From UBA6170 sp034429975 (GTDB taxonomy: Bacteria > Chloroflexota > Anaerolineae > Anaerolineales > Anaerolineaceae), in NCBI GenBank assembly GCA_034429975.1, contig DAOUFM010000165.1:1-64000 (forward strand): a stretch of DNA of 64,000 nucleotides. Reading direction: 5' to 3'. The translations under genes and the position numbers were made by a program. Every line of letters starts with the position of its first letter. The stretch's first letter is position 1. Shown one piece after another: positions 42,929 to 50,503 of this stretch. A model generated the notes under the pieces. That model made no database searches, had not been told where the DNA came from, and saw only the letters and a list, made by a program, of their open reading frames with translations.

Positions 42929-43783
42929 TTGGTAGTCAGTCAACCCAATGCATCCATTTTGATTATTGATGATGATCAGGAACTCGGGGAAATGCTCAAC
43001 TCTTATTTTGAGGTGCAGGGTTACCAGGTATCCACCGTCAATTGGGGTGAGGATGGGTTAAATGCCTGTCAGGAAAAAGTGCCGGATATTGTCCTATTGG
43101 ATATTCGCCTGCCAGATCTGGACGGCTATGAGATTGTTAAACGCCTGAAAAATAACCGCCGTACCCAATCCGTGCCCATCATTTTCCTGACTGAAAAACG
43201 GCAGCGCGAAGACCGTTTACGCGGCCTTTCCATGCAGGTGGAAGATTACATCACCAAACCCTTCGACATCCAGGAATTGCGCTTGCGTGTAAGAAATGTA
43301 TTAATGCGCTACCGTCGCAGTTCCCTCACCAATGCCATCACAGCCTTGCCAGAAAAGCAGTTGCTGATTGAAACGATTGAAGAGTACCTCCAAAAGGATT
43401 CATTTGGGCTTATTTTGATCCATCTGAAGAACTTGGACGAATATCGTGATCTGAATGGTTTTATAGCAGCCAATGAAATTCAACGCAATCTCACCATCAT
43501 TCTGAAGGACATATTTTTCACCGGTAATGGTCAGATCCCATATCTGGCTCAATGGGAAAACTCAAATTTTGTCCTGCTGACACCAGCCGATCAAACCGAT
43601 GCAATTGAGAAAGAAATTTACCAACAACTTATACCGAAACTGGAAAAAATCTACCCATCCCAGTCAGATGATAAACAACGCATTGATCGGCAATTAGGGT
43701 TCCGTATTTTCAAGAAAATCATTAACCCACAGACCGACAGCCTCCAGAAAATCATTCTGGATCTGGAACGTTTGATTCATTAG
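42929..43783 (+). CDS. Response regulator with degenerate diguanylate-cyclase-like output domain
   Basis: A 284-residue protein starting at TTG 3 nt after the V4R gene. The receiver domain (1-125) is intact: acidic pocket in ILIIDDDQELG, phospho-acceptor Asp in IVLLDIRLPDLDGYEIV, Thr/Ser switch in IIFLTEKRQREDR and Lys in DYITKPFDIQEL. Residues 135-284 have the length and secondary-structure pattern of a GGDEF-type domain (LILIHLKNLDEYRDLNGFIA), but no GGDEF or RxxD motif is present, so cyclic-di-GMP synthesis is unlikely. A protein-interaction or degenerate nucleotide-binding output is more probable. Confidence 0.87.
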   Translation: MVVSQPNASILIIDDDQELGEMLNSYFEVQGYQVSTVNWGEDGLNACQEKVPDIVLLDIRLPDLDGYEIVKRLKNNRRTQSVPIIFLTEKRQREDRLRGLSMQVEDYITKPFDIQELRLRVRNVLMRYRRSSLTNAITALPEKQLLIETIEEYLQKDSFGLILIHLKNLDEYRDLNGFIAANEIQRNLTIILKDIFFTGNGQIPYLAQWENSNFVLLTPADQTDAIEKEIYQQLIPKLEKIYPSQSDDKQRIDRQLGFRIFKKIINPQTDSLQKIILDLERLIH

Positions 43784-43790
43784 GTGAAAA

Positions 43791-44510
43791 TTGAAAACAA
43801 CGATTGTAATTCCCACATTCAACGAGGCGGAGAATCTCCCCAAACTTATTCAAACTGTTTTTGAATTACCCGTCGCTGTCAACCTGTTAATCGTTGATGA
43901 TAACAGCCCGGATGGAACCGGTGCCATCGCGGATCAATGGAAAGCTGATTATCCTGAGCGCATCTCGGTTATGCACCGCCAGGGGAAGCAGGGGCTTGGC
44001 AGCGCTTATATTCAGGGGTTTCATCAGGCAATGTCTGAAGGAGCCGATGCAATCGGTCAGATGGATGCCGATTTTTCACACCCTATTGATCGCATTCCTG
44101 TCCTGATGGAACTGTTGAAAACAAACGATTTTGTGATCGGGTCACGCTATGTACCCGGAGGTAAACTGGACGAACAATGGCCTTTCTGGCGCAAAGGATT
44201 ATCGTCTTTTGGTAATTTCTACGCCCGCACAATCCTGGGCATGCAGATCAGAGATGTGACTGGGGGATTCCGGTTGTGGAAGAAGGAAACTCTGGCTGCC
44301 ATGCCGCTGGAACGGGTGAAATCGAATGGCTATATTTTCCAGGTAGAGATGGCCTATCTGGCAACTCGTCTGGGCTTTCATTGTGCTGAAACACCGATCT
44401 ATTTTGCAGACCGTCGCTGGGGACAATCGAAGATGTCCTTCCGCATCCAACTGGAAGCCGCTTACCGTACCTGGCTGCTGATAGGGCTGTATCGGGATTT
44501 GAGGGGGTAG
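43791..44510 (+). CDS. Polyprenol monophosphomannose synthase-like glycosyltransferase (GT2)
   Basis: A 239-residue GT2 enzyme of the dolichol-phosphate mannosyltransferase (Dpm1) type. Conserved motifs are VIPTFNEAENLPKL, LIVDDNSPDGTGAIAD, the DxD-like QMDADFSHP, VIGSRYVPGG, VTGGFRLWKK and RRWGQSKMS. It transfers a sugar from GDP-mannose or a similar donor to polyprenyl phosphate at the inner face of the membrane. It has no C-terminal membrane helices, so it is the soluble, Ppm1-like form. It starts at TTG after TAGGTG, 7 nt beyond the response regulator; the link to that operon's signalling is unclear. Confidence 0.92.
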   Translation: MKTTIVIPTFNEAENLPKLIQTVFELPVAVNLLIVDDNSPDGTGAIADQWKADYPERISVMHRQGKQGLGSAYIQGFHQAMSEGADAIGQMDADFSHPIDRIPVLMELLKTNDFVIGSRYVPGGKLDEQWPFWRKGLSSFGNFYARTILGMQIRDVTGGFRLWKKETLAAMPLERVKSNGYIFQVEMAYLATRLGFHCAETPIYFADRRWGQSKMSFRIQLEAAYRTWLLIGLYRDLRG

Positions 44511-44542
44511 GGGGAGGATTTAGTTTTGAGTTTTGAGGGGGT

Positions 44543-44693
44543 AGGATTCAGGATTCAGGATTCAGGATTCAGGATTCAGGTTTCAGGATTCAGGATTTAG
44601 GATTCAGGATTCAGGATTCAGGATTCAGGATTCAGGTTTCAGGCTTCAGGATTCAGGATTCAGGATTCAGGATTTAGGATTTAGGATTCAGGA
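44543..44693. repeat. Heptanucleotide array (CAGGATT)n, about 21 copies
   Basis: The unit CAGGATT repeats almost without interruption over about 150 bp, with occasional variants TAGGATT, CAGGTTT and CAGGCTT. The same heptad occurs at 29652-29672. It fills the gap between two convergent genes. No open gene or RNA is seen. It resembles the short tandem repeats described in filamentous cyanobacteria, but the cause here is unknown. Confidence 0.95.
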
Positions 44694-44745
44694 CGGTTCA
44701 CCGTTCGAGATCTGCAAGATTTTTGAGCGTTTTGCTTTCAGCGTT

Positions 44746-44794
44746 GAGCTTTGAGCCTTGAGCTTTTAGCCATCAGCTATCAGCTATCAGCTAT
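44746..44794. repeat. Second heptad array (GAGCTTT / CAGCTAT), overlapping the rsmA stop codon
   Basis: Seven heptads in phase: GAGCTTT, GAGCCTT, GAGCTTT, TAGCCAT and three CAGCTAT. The rsmA stop codon (44787-44789) and its last codon lie inside. The unit is the reverse complement of the heptads at 323-350, and AGCTTTTAGC is shared with the metK 3' end. Confidence 0.88.
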
Positions 44795-45635
44795 AATCTA
44801 AATACTTTTTCGTCAATTTCTGCCATTCCTCCAGGCTAAGTGTCTCGGCTCTCCGGGTTGGGTCGATCTCATTGGCAGACAATAATTCTTCCACTTCTGG
44901 AACAGGCAACCCCAATCCGGCGGAGAGTGATTTCCGCAGCATTTTCCGCTTCTGACCAAAGCCTGCCCTGGTTAACTTGAAAAACGTGTCCAAATTTTCC
45001 GGCTCAATCATCGGAGTTGGGTAAAGTTCCACCCGAATGACTGCTGAATCCACCTGAGGAGCCGGGAAAAATGACCCAGCGGGGATTCTCCCCACAATTT
45101 TCGCATGACCAAACACCTGCACACTCAGTGCCAGCAAGCTCATTTCCCCGGGTTGGGCGCAAATACGCTGCGCAACCTCTTTCTGGATTGTCATCACAAT
45201 CCGGCGCGGTTTCCTTCGGGCTGCCAATAAATGTCTGAAGATTGCCGATGTAATGTAGTAGGGGATATTGGCAACCACCAGGTAATTATCCACAGTGATA
45301 AATCGAGCCGGGTCCAGTTTGAGAATATCACCGTATACCAGTTCCACATTCCCCTGTGAACCCAATACCGTCTCGAGAATCGGGATCAGATTGGAGTCCA
45401 ATTCCACTGCCACTACCTTTCGGGCCAGCGCAGCTAATAAGCGCGTCAAAGAACCCAACCCTGCCCCAATCTCCAGGACCACATCGATCGGTTCAATTTC
45501 AGCCGCATCCACTACTTTTTCAAGGGCACCATTGTCCACCAAAAAGTTTTGCCCCAGGCTTTTGCGCGGGCTAAGGGCATATTCTCGTAAGAGACTACGC
45601 ACGTTTAAAGGGGCAGGAATTAAGGCAGGATCCAT
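44787..45635 (-). CDS. rsmA: 16S rRNA dimethyladenosine transferase (KsgA)
   Basis: Dimethylates two adjacent adenosines in helix 45 of 16S rRNA during 30S assembly. The 282-residue protein has RKSLGQNFLVDNGALEKVVD, SAM-binding motif I LEIGAGLGSLTRLLA, VVAVELDSNLIPIL and the catalytic NIPYYITSAI (NLPY type). The start codon lies inside the 3' end of the upstream YabE-like gene (16-nt overlap), indicating coupling. The yabE-ksgA neighbourhood is also known from Firmicutes. The final codons run into heptad repeats. Confidence 0.97.
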   Translation of the reverse strand: MDPALIPAPLNVRSLLREYALSPRKSLGQNFLVDNGALEKVVDAAEIEPIDVVLEIGAGLGSLTRLLAALARKVVAVELDSNLIPILETVLGSQGNVELVYGDILKLDPARFITVDNYLVVANIPYYITSAIFRHLLAARRKPRRIVMTIQKEVAQRICAQPGEMSLLALSVQVFGHAKIVGRIPAGSFFPAPQVDSAVIRVELYPTPMIEPENLDTFFKLTRAGFGQKRKMLRKSLSAGLGLPVPEVEELLSANEIDPTRRAETLSLEEWQKLTKKYLDYS

Positions 45636-47005
45636 GGAATATTCGCCGGAACTGGAGTCAAAAAATAGATGGTAATGTTATGATACCAGGCCACATAATC
45701 ACTATCAGAATAAGCCAGGTCAATCCAATACTTGCCTGAAACACCGCCACCCACGTCACCAATCACGCCAATGCCATAACCCGGGACGTATATGCGCTGC
45801 CCAACCATCAGATTGTACCAGGCACGCGTAACCGCAATCACCCCATGCTGAACAGTCAGTCCACTCGATGTTCCGGAGGAGCAATAATTTTCAATGCCCA
45901 AACGACAAGGCGAGTAAGATGTGGCATACACGTTGACAGCCCGCCAGTATTCAATCGGGCCGTTGGGGGTATCCATGGTCTGCACGACCACTTTGGTCCC
46001 TAAACCGGTCACCTGGTCTTTGGGTTCTTTCGCAACCCAGGTGGTCTCCTCTACCCGATTAACCTCCTGATTGTCTTCATAAGTTACCCGCGTACGGGTT
46101 ACCTCCACCCCAAATTCTCCCGGCTGGATGATTTCCCGCTTATCCAGTTCAACCTGGTCCGAACGTTCGTATTCCACGGAAAAAGGAAGATTGGTTTGAC
46201 TGAGGATAAATTCTTCCCGCACCCTGACCAACCGGATGTTTCCATCGGACGGCACTGGGGCATCGGGCTGTGGGATGCTGTAATCCAACCCCTGCAGTGC
46301 CAGCCCGGCTTCGGTTAATACTTCCGCCACATTCTCAGCCGCAGATCGCACCTTAATTGTCTCGTCTTTCATCTGGATGTTATATTCCCTGGCACGCTCA
46401 ATTTCAACCGGAAGATCACCCTCAATTATTGTGTCCGGATCAGGTGAAATTCGATCCCCTGGTTGAATTTGGATGCCATTTTCCGCTAAAACCTGGCTTA
46501 ATGTTTCCGCACTGGAAATGATTTGTGAAATCTCACCAGCGTCATTGAGGTCAATTTTCACCGCTTTCCGCACCACCAGATCATATTCTCCCTCGTAGGG
46601 CAATAATTGATCTTCAGGCAATTTTTCTCCCGACATAAGGAGTTGATCCCTGTTTCCCAGGACAATTCCAGCTATTTCGAGAATTTTCCTGGGGGATCTC
46701 TCGGCCGTCAGCAACTCAATTTTCTTATTCTGTGGATATATCTGAATTTTTACTGGCCGTGCCAGGTCGATCTTAATTTCACCCACGCCCCATAGCAGGC
46801 TCTCGCCCGGAGGAGTAACCTGATCTTCCGCGCTCAATTTAAAACCATCTTTTTCCAAGGCTTTTGACACCGTTAAGGCATTGGTATTCAAGTATCCTTG
46901 CTCCCCATTGATCGTCACTGGAATCGATCTGGGTATAAAAATCAATCCAATCACTGAAATCAGTATCAATACCGCCCCTATGAACAGGTATTTTCGTTTC
47001 TTCAT
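45620..47005 (-). CDS. YabE-like protein with DUF348, G5 and 3D domains
   Basis: A 461-residue cell-wall protein. An N-terminal signal anchor (LFIGAVLILISVIGLIFI) is followed by three ubiquitin-like DUF348 repeats (VTINGEQGYLNTNALTVSKA, VVRKAVKIDLNDAGEI, ERAREYNIQMKDETIKVRSA), a G5 domain (ERSDQVELDKREIIQPGEFG) and a C-terminal 3D domain (VNVYATSYSPCRLG, YVPGYGIGVIGDVGGGV, WIDLAYSDSDY) with its conserved Asp residues. The 3D domain is related to lytic transglycosylase MltA. Firmicute YabE/Rpf-type proteins of this design remodel peptidoglycan. The start at 47005 is chosen because the upstream frame enters the terminator and tRNA-Phe. Confidence 0.92.
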   Translation of the reverse strand: MKKRKYLFIGAVLILISVIGLIFIPRSIPVTINGEQGYLNTNALTVSKALEKDGFKLSAEDQVTPPGESLLWGVGEIKIDLARPVKIQIYPQNKKIELLTAERSPRKILEIAGIVLGNRDQLLMSGEKLPEDQLLPYEGEYDLVVRKAVKIDLNDAGEISQIISSAETLSQVLAENGIQIQPGDRISPDPDTIIEGDLPVEIERAREYNIQMKDETIKVRSAAENVAEVLTEAGLALQGLDYSIPQPDAPVPSDGNIRLVRVREEFILSQTNLPFSVEYERSDQVELDKREIIQPGEFGVEVTRTRVTYEDNQEVNRVEETTWVAKEPKDQVTGLGTKVVVQTMDTPNGPIEYWRAVNVYATSYSPCRLGIENYCSSGTSSGLTVQHGVIAVTRAWYNLMVGQRIYVPGYGIGVIGDVGGGVSGKYWIDLAYSDSDYVAWYHNITIYFLTPVPANIPWILP

Positions 47006-47030
47006 AAAGTCGATTCTAATCGAAAAGTGG

Positions 47031-47060
47031 AAAAAAATCAGGCGCCATTTCTGACGCCTG
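47031..47060 (-). terminator. Terminator after tRNA-Phe
   Basis: On the minus strand CAGGCG and CGCCTG pair across a 10-nt loop and run into ATTTTTTTCC. It lies between tRNA-Phe and the YabE-like gene, ending the tRNA transcript. Confidence 0.88.
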
Positions 47061-47062
47061 TG

Positions 47063-47135
47063 TGCCGAGTCACAGAATCGAACTGTGGACACCACAATTT
47101 TCAGTCGTGTGCTCTACCAACTGAGCTAACTCGGC
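47063..47135 (-). tRNA. tRNA-Phe (anticodon GAA)
   Basis: On the minus strand GCCGAGT pairs with ACTCGGC. The anticodon arm CACGA/TTGTG encloses CTGAAAA, giving GAA. The T-arm is CACAGTTCGATTCTGTG. The discriminator is A and CCA is not encoded. This is a candidate effector tRNA for the pheST T-box at 25720-26000. Confidence 0.97.
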
Positions 47136-47147
47136 TTAATGTCGACG

Positions 47148-47176
47148 ATTCTAACCGTTCGCCCAAAGAATGTCAA
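47148..47176 (-). promoter_or_regulatory. Promoter of tRNA-Phe
   Basis: On the minus strand TTGACA (47176-47171), a 17-nt spacer and TAGAAT (47153-47148), close to the sigma-A consensus. Confidence 0.9.
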
Positions 47177-47197
47177 GCAAATCAAGCGCGTAGAAAC

Positions 47198-49057
47198 CTA
47201 TGGCACCAATTCAATCTCTGTTGGATTAATCTCACAAACCTCGGCAGCTTTTTTGATAAATGTAGCTTTGTCGGTCGTTAAATCTTTGACGACCAGGCGT
47301 AAATGAAAACCGCCATCCGCCATGGTTGTGTTTACAGAGCGCACAATATTGCCGTCCAGATCGGAAATTAAACCGGCTAATCGAGCCAGCAACCCCGGTT
47401 TATTGGCATACGAGCCAGATTGGATGTTGATGGTTGTCCAGCTCAAATCCGTTCTGGACATCCCCACTTCGTCCATATTATTAGCGATATCCGCCAGGCG
47501 GATAGCTCCGCTTCCGACCGCTGCGTATAAATCCTGCAAGTTTGCTGCGCTGGTGGCTTCCAGTAGCTGGGTGATTCTTTCCGGATACAAAGATTGGATA
47601 TCTTCTAATGCCATGATACCCCGTATTTTCAAGATCTCATCCAGTTTTTTTCTACCATTCTCCGCCGCCCGGCGCAAATCCTCCATTGCTAACACCGATC
47701 TCAGGATACGTGCGGTAGCCGGATTGACAAATTTCAACCAGCTAGTGTCCGGTGGAATCCGGGTCGTACTGGTAATCACCTCCACCAGGTCGCCAGGCTT
47801 CACCTTATCTGATAACATCGCCAGGTTTCCATTCACCATAACCCCGCTGATCTTATCCATTAAAAATTCCTGCTGGATTGAGGCAACTGCATCCAGCACG
47901 CTGGAACCTTCCGGAAGAAAGCGCGCTCCTCCGGTTGGGGTAAACACCTCAACCGGCCGGTAATCACTGATGTCTTTGCCATTTTTCAAGGCGTATATAA
48001 CCCCCCAGGTATTTTCCCCCTCCATTTCTTCGGTTGCGATGGCAACTTCGATAGCGCCATATTCCGGCAGCCAGACAGTTACCTGGAGGGCTCGGTATCC
48101 GTTCTGTGGGTGAGCGATATAGTCATCAAAACGATTCTGATCCAGGTATGGGCCAAAAAAGCGGTTGACATGCGCCAACAATGTATAGGCGTGAATTGGG
48201 TCAGGATCATCCAGAATCATGCGAAAGCTTACCAGATCATTAAGCGCTTCAAACGAATCCATAGAGGACTTTCGTAAACGAGCCAACCGCCTTATCTTCT
48301 GCCAGGCTTGCCAGTAACCATTCACTGTGATGGAAATTTTCCCGCTCAAACCGGCATTTTCCATCAACCTGGCCAATTGTTCGAGCATATTGTTCAAGAA
48401 GTCGACTCCCAGACGGCGGTCGCTATCAATTTTTTGGCGAATAAAAGTGTAAGTATCAGGCTCGGCGTGTGGGAAAGCCATGTCTTCCAGCCAGCGGCGC
48501 CAGCGATAGCAATTTAAAATGCCGGCTAATTTTCCATAAGCCCGAATCGCTTCGGTAGCTTTAGAAATTCGTTTTTTTTCCGGCATATGTTCCAAAGTAA
48601 GAACATTATGGCTTTTGTCTGCCAGTTTCACCAGAAAAACACCAGGGTCACGAAACCGGGCGATTTTCTGTAGAGTCTCAATATCACGCGAACTTCCATC
48701 TCTCGGGTTGCTGATCTTGGTGACCCCATCCACTATATGAGCCACTTCCATCCCCAGCATCCCCGGAAAGTGCTTGCGTATCATGTCAAAACTGCTTTCC
48801 TGGTCTTCCACGCTGTCATGCAGCAAGGCTGCGATTGTCCAGGCTTCTACACCGGCTAGTTGGTCAATCAACCCGGCTACCCACACACAATGGGTTTCAA
48901 AATAGGGTTCACCGCTTAAACGCAGCTGACCTTTATGCAGTTCCTTCCCCCATTCATAAGCTTCTCTGATAGCGGCTGTTCGGGGAACAAACTCCCCTGG
49001 TGAAAATTCTGAATTAAAGGTGGGCCGCATCTCTTTGATGGCTTCAATCCGTACCAT
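47198..49057 (-). CDS. RelA/SpoT homologue with HD, degenerate synthetase, TGS and ACT domains
   Basis: A 619-residue (p)ppGpp-metabolism homologue, shorter than the usual ~730. The HD hydrolase part is well kept (HKGQLRLSGEPYFETH, AALLHDSVEDQESSF, VDGVTKISNP, LADKSHNVLTL). The RelA/SpoT nucleotidyl-transferase part is altered: the canonical RFKDYIAxPKxNGYQSLH region reads NRFDDYIAHPQNGYRALQV, and the EVQIRT-type motif reads IEVAIATEEME. A TGS domain (VEVFTPTGGARFLPEGSS) and a C-terminal ACT domain (VNTTMADGGFHLRLVV) follow. It may therefore be mainly a hydrolase, or a regulatory paralogue beside a full Rel elsewhere. A short upstream ORF-free gap and no clear operon partner are seen. Confidence 0.86.
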   Translation of the reverse strand: MVRIEAIKEMRPTFNSEFSPGEFVPRTAAIREAYEWGKELHKGQLRLSGEPYFETHCVWVAGLIDQLAGVEAWTIAALLHDSVEDQESSFDMIRKHFPGMLGMEVAHIVDGVTKISNPRDGSSRDIETLQKIARFRDPGVFLVKLADKSHNVLTLEHMPEKKRISKATEAIRAYGKLAGILNCYRWRRWLEDMAFPHAEPDTYTFIRQKIDSDRRLGVDFLNNMLEQLARLMENAGLSGKISITVNGYWQAWQKIRRLARLRKSSMDSFEALNDLVSFRMILDDPDPIHAYTLLAHVNRFFGPYLDQNRFDDYIAHPQNGYRALQVTVWLPEYGAIEVAIATEEMEGENTWGVIYALKNGKDISDYRPVEVFTPTGGARFLPEGSSVLDAVASIQQEFLMDKISGVMVNGNLAMLSDKVKPGDLVEVITSTTRIPPDTSWLKFVNPATARILRSVLAMEDLRRAAENGRKKLDEILKIRGIMALEDIQSLYPERITQLLEATSAANLQDLYAAVGSGAIRLADIANNMDEVGMSRTDLSWTTINIQSGSYANKPGLLARLAGLISDLDGNIVRSVNTTMADGGFHLRLVVKDLTTDKATFIKKAAEVCEINPTEIELVP

Positions 49058-49186
49058 ATACTTCTCCTGCTTCTTCTCAACACAGAGAATATTTTCAAGT
49101 ATACCGAAAATATTGGCTTTGAGGTAGTGCCCATATAATAATTTTGATTTTTTAAAAACTCGTTTAAAAATTCATCATTAAAACCC

Positions 49187-49214
49187 TTGCATTTTTTTAA
49201 ATATCGTGTAGAAT
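49187..49214 (+). promoter_or_regulatory. Promoter of the four-helix membrane protein gene
   Basis: TTGCAT (49187-49192), a 16-nt spacer and TAGAAT (49209-49214). The start near 49221 coincides with the first base of a long stem-loop. Confidence 0.75.
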
Positions 49215-49221
49215 ATAACTA

Positions 49222-49260
49222 ATCAAACGCCTGGGTGCCCCCCTCACCTTGGCGTTTGAT
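49222..49260 (+). promoter_or_regulatory. 5'-end stem-loop in the leader of the membrane protein mRNA
   Basis: ATCAAACGCC (49222-49231) and GGCGTTTGAT (49251-49260) form a perfect 10-bp stem; inside, GGTG and CACC can extend it. The hairpin would be the first thing transcribed. It has no U-tract, so it is not a terminator. It may protect the 5' end of the mRNA or act as a regulatory element. Confidence 0.7.
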
Positions 49261-49279
49261 CTTTAACCAGGAGATCAAA

Positions 49280-49762
49280 TTGGCAACATTAAATTTTATA
49301 TTCTTATCTTTACACAATGTGATTCGCTGGGTTTTCCTGGTACTGGGGATTGTGTTGATTGTGCGCTCTTTTTCTGGCTGGCTCAATAAAAAGGATTACC
49401 AGGAACAGGATAAACAACTTACCTCTTTCTTCACTGGCGTTTTTGATTTACAAATATTGTTGGGCTTAATCTTGTATTTTTCCACCGGTTGGGCTAAAAC
49501 GCTGATTAACGCTGCTGGCGAAGTGATGAAAACTGCTTCCCTGCGTTTTTTTGCGGTCGAGCACTGGTTATTAATGGTTATAGCCGTCGTGATTGCACAT
49601 ATTACCTCTGCGCAGGTTAAAAAATCTGAAAAAAGTGCCCAAAAATACAAGAAAGCTGCCATCGGCTTTACAGTGGTTTTAATCTTAGTGCTGGCTTCAA
49701 TTCCATGGCCAGGTATGGCTGCCGGGCGCCCCTGGCTGCGCTTTTTTAGCCTGGTCTTTTAA
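49280..49762 (+). CDS. Four-helix integral membrane protein of unknown function
   Basis: A 160-residue membrane protein with four hydrophobic helices. Helix one begins FLSLHNVIRWVFLVLGIVLI and helix three contains RFFAVEHWLLMVIAVVIAHI; the conserved His residues in these helices would suit haem b ligation. The pattern (early His, middle FDLQILLGLILYFSTG, C-terminal IPWPG...RPWLRF) resembles small cytochrome-b-like membrane proteins seen in Bacteroidota and Chloroflexota. The start is TTG at 49280 after AGGAGA; a more upstream GTG at 49235 falls inside the leader hairpin and is unlikely. The function is unknown. Confidence 0.75.
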   Translation: MATLNFIFLSLHNVIRWVFLVLGIVLIVRSFSGWLNKKDYQEQDKQLTSFFTGVFDLQILLGLILYFSTGWAKTLINAAGEVMKTASLRFFAVEHWLLMVIAVVIAHITSAQVKKSEKSAQKYKKAAIGFTVVLILVLASIPWPGMAAGRPWLRFFSLVF

Positions 49763-49772
49763 AGTGTGTTAC

Positions 49773-49805
49773 AAAAAGTGCCGGTGATTAACCAGGCACT
49801 TTTTT
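49773..49805. terminator. Bidirectional terminator between convergent genes
   Basis: AAAAAGTGCC (49773-49782) and GGCACTTTTT (49795-49804) form a 10-bp stem with a T-run on one strand and, by symmetry, on the other. It can end both the membrane protein and HAD phosphatase transcripts. Confidence 0.9.
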
Positions 49806-50493
49806 ATTTACTAATTGTTTTTAAAACCGCCATTAACTCATGGGTATCATGTAAAATCAAGTCAGCGCCTGCACGTTTTAATTCCTTTTCTGTACCGAAG
49901 CCGCACAATACCCCCACAGTTTGCGCACCAGCTGCTCTGCCAGCGCGAACATCCACGGTCGTATCACCTACCATCAGACAATTCGCTGGGGAAACACCCA
50001 TCAGTTCTGCGGCTTTCACAATCGGATCTGGAAAAGGTTTGGTGTAAGTGCAGCTTTGGGCGGTCATTATCGCTTTAAAAAGATGACAGATTTCAAATTG
50101 TTCGAGGAATTCATGTGTACTTTTTTCATCTCTGGCACTGACAATTGCCAACGGATAGCGCTGGTAACAATATTGCAATAATTCCAACCCCTGGGGTACC
50201 ATCCAGAATTGTTTTGGATTTCTTCCACCCTTTCGATGCATGACCCAGTTGTACAGGCGCGCCAATTCATCATCCAGCGTCAAGCGATCAAACAACTCCA
50301 TAACCAGATTGCCCGGCGATTCCATCACCATTACCAGCCAGCGAGCTAAATAATTAACATCCCGTTGTGGTGAAATTTTCTTAAGGAAAGAAAAACGCCT
50401 GGCAAAGCTTTCAACCCAAAGATCATCTGTGTCACTTAAGGTACCATCCACATCGAAGCAAATTGCCTGAATCCGGTTGATATCCAAAGCCAT
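49804..50493 (-). CDS. HAD-superfamily hydrolase, phosphoglycolate phosphatase-like
   Basis: A 229-residue HAD phosphatase, subfamily I with an alpha-helical cap. The four motifs are present: CFDVDGTLSDTDDLW (motif I), IVSARDEKS (motif II, Ser), TKPFPDPIVKAAELMG (motif III, Lys) and LMVGDTTVDVRAGRAAG (motif IV). This fits the phosphoglycolate or pyrophosphatase PpaX-like group. The substrate is uncertain. It is the last gene of a three-gene run, 10 nt after the HEYTH peptidase-like gene. Confidence 0.92.
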   Translation of the reverse strand: MALDINRIQAICFDVDGTLSDTDDLWVESFARRFSFLKKISPQRDVNYLARWLVMVMESPGNLVMELFDRLTLDDELARLYNWVMHRKGGRNPKQFWMVPQGLELLQYCYQRYPLAIVSARDEKSTHEFLEQFEICHLFKAIMTAQSCTYTKPFPDPIVKAAELMGVSPANCLMVGDTTVDVRAGRAAGAQTVGVLCGFGTEKELKRAGADLILHDTHELMAVLKTISK

Positions 50494-50503
50494 ACGAATT
50501 CCT

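Noticed and set aside
44543..44693. Heptamer array as a telomere-like or origin iteron structure
   Set aside because: No replication genes or DnaA boxes are nearby, and related heptads occur in several ordinary intergenic sites.
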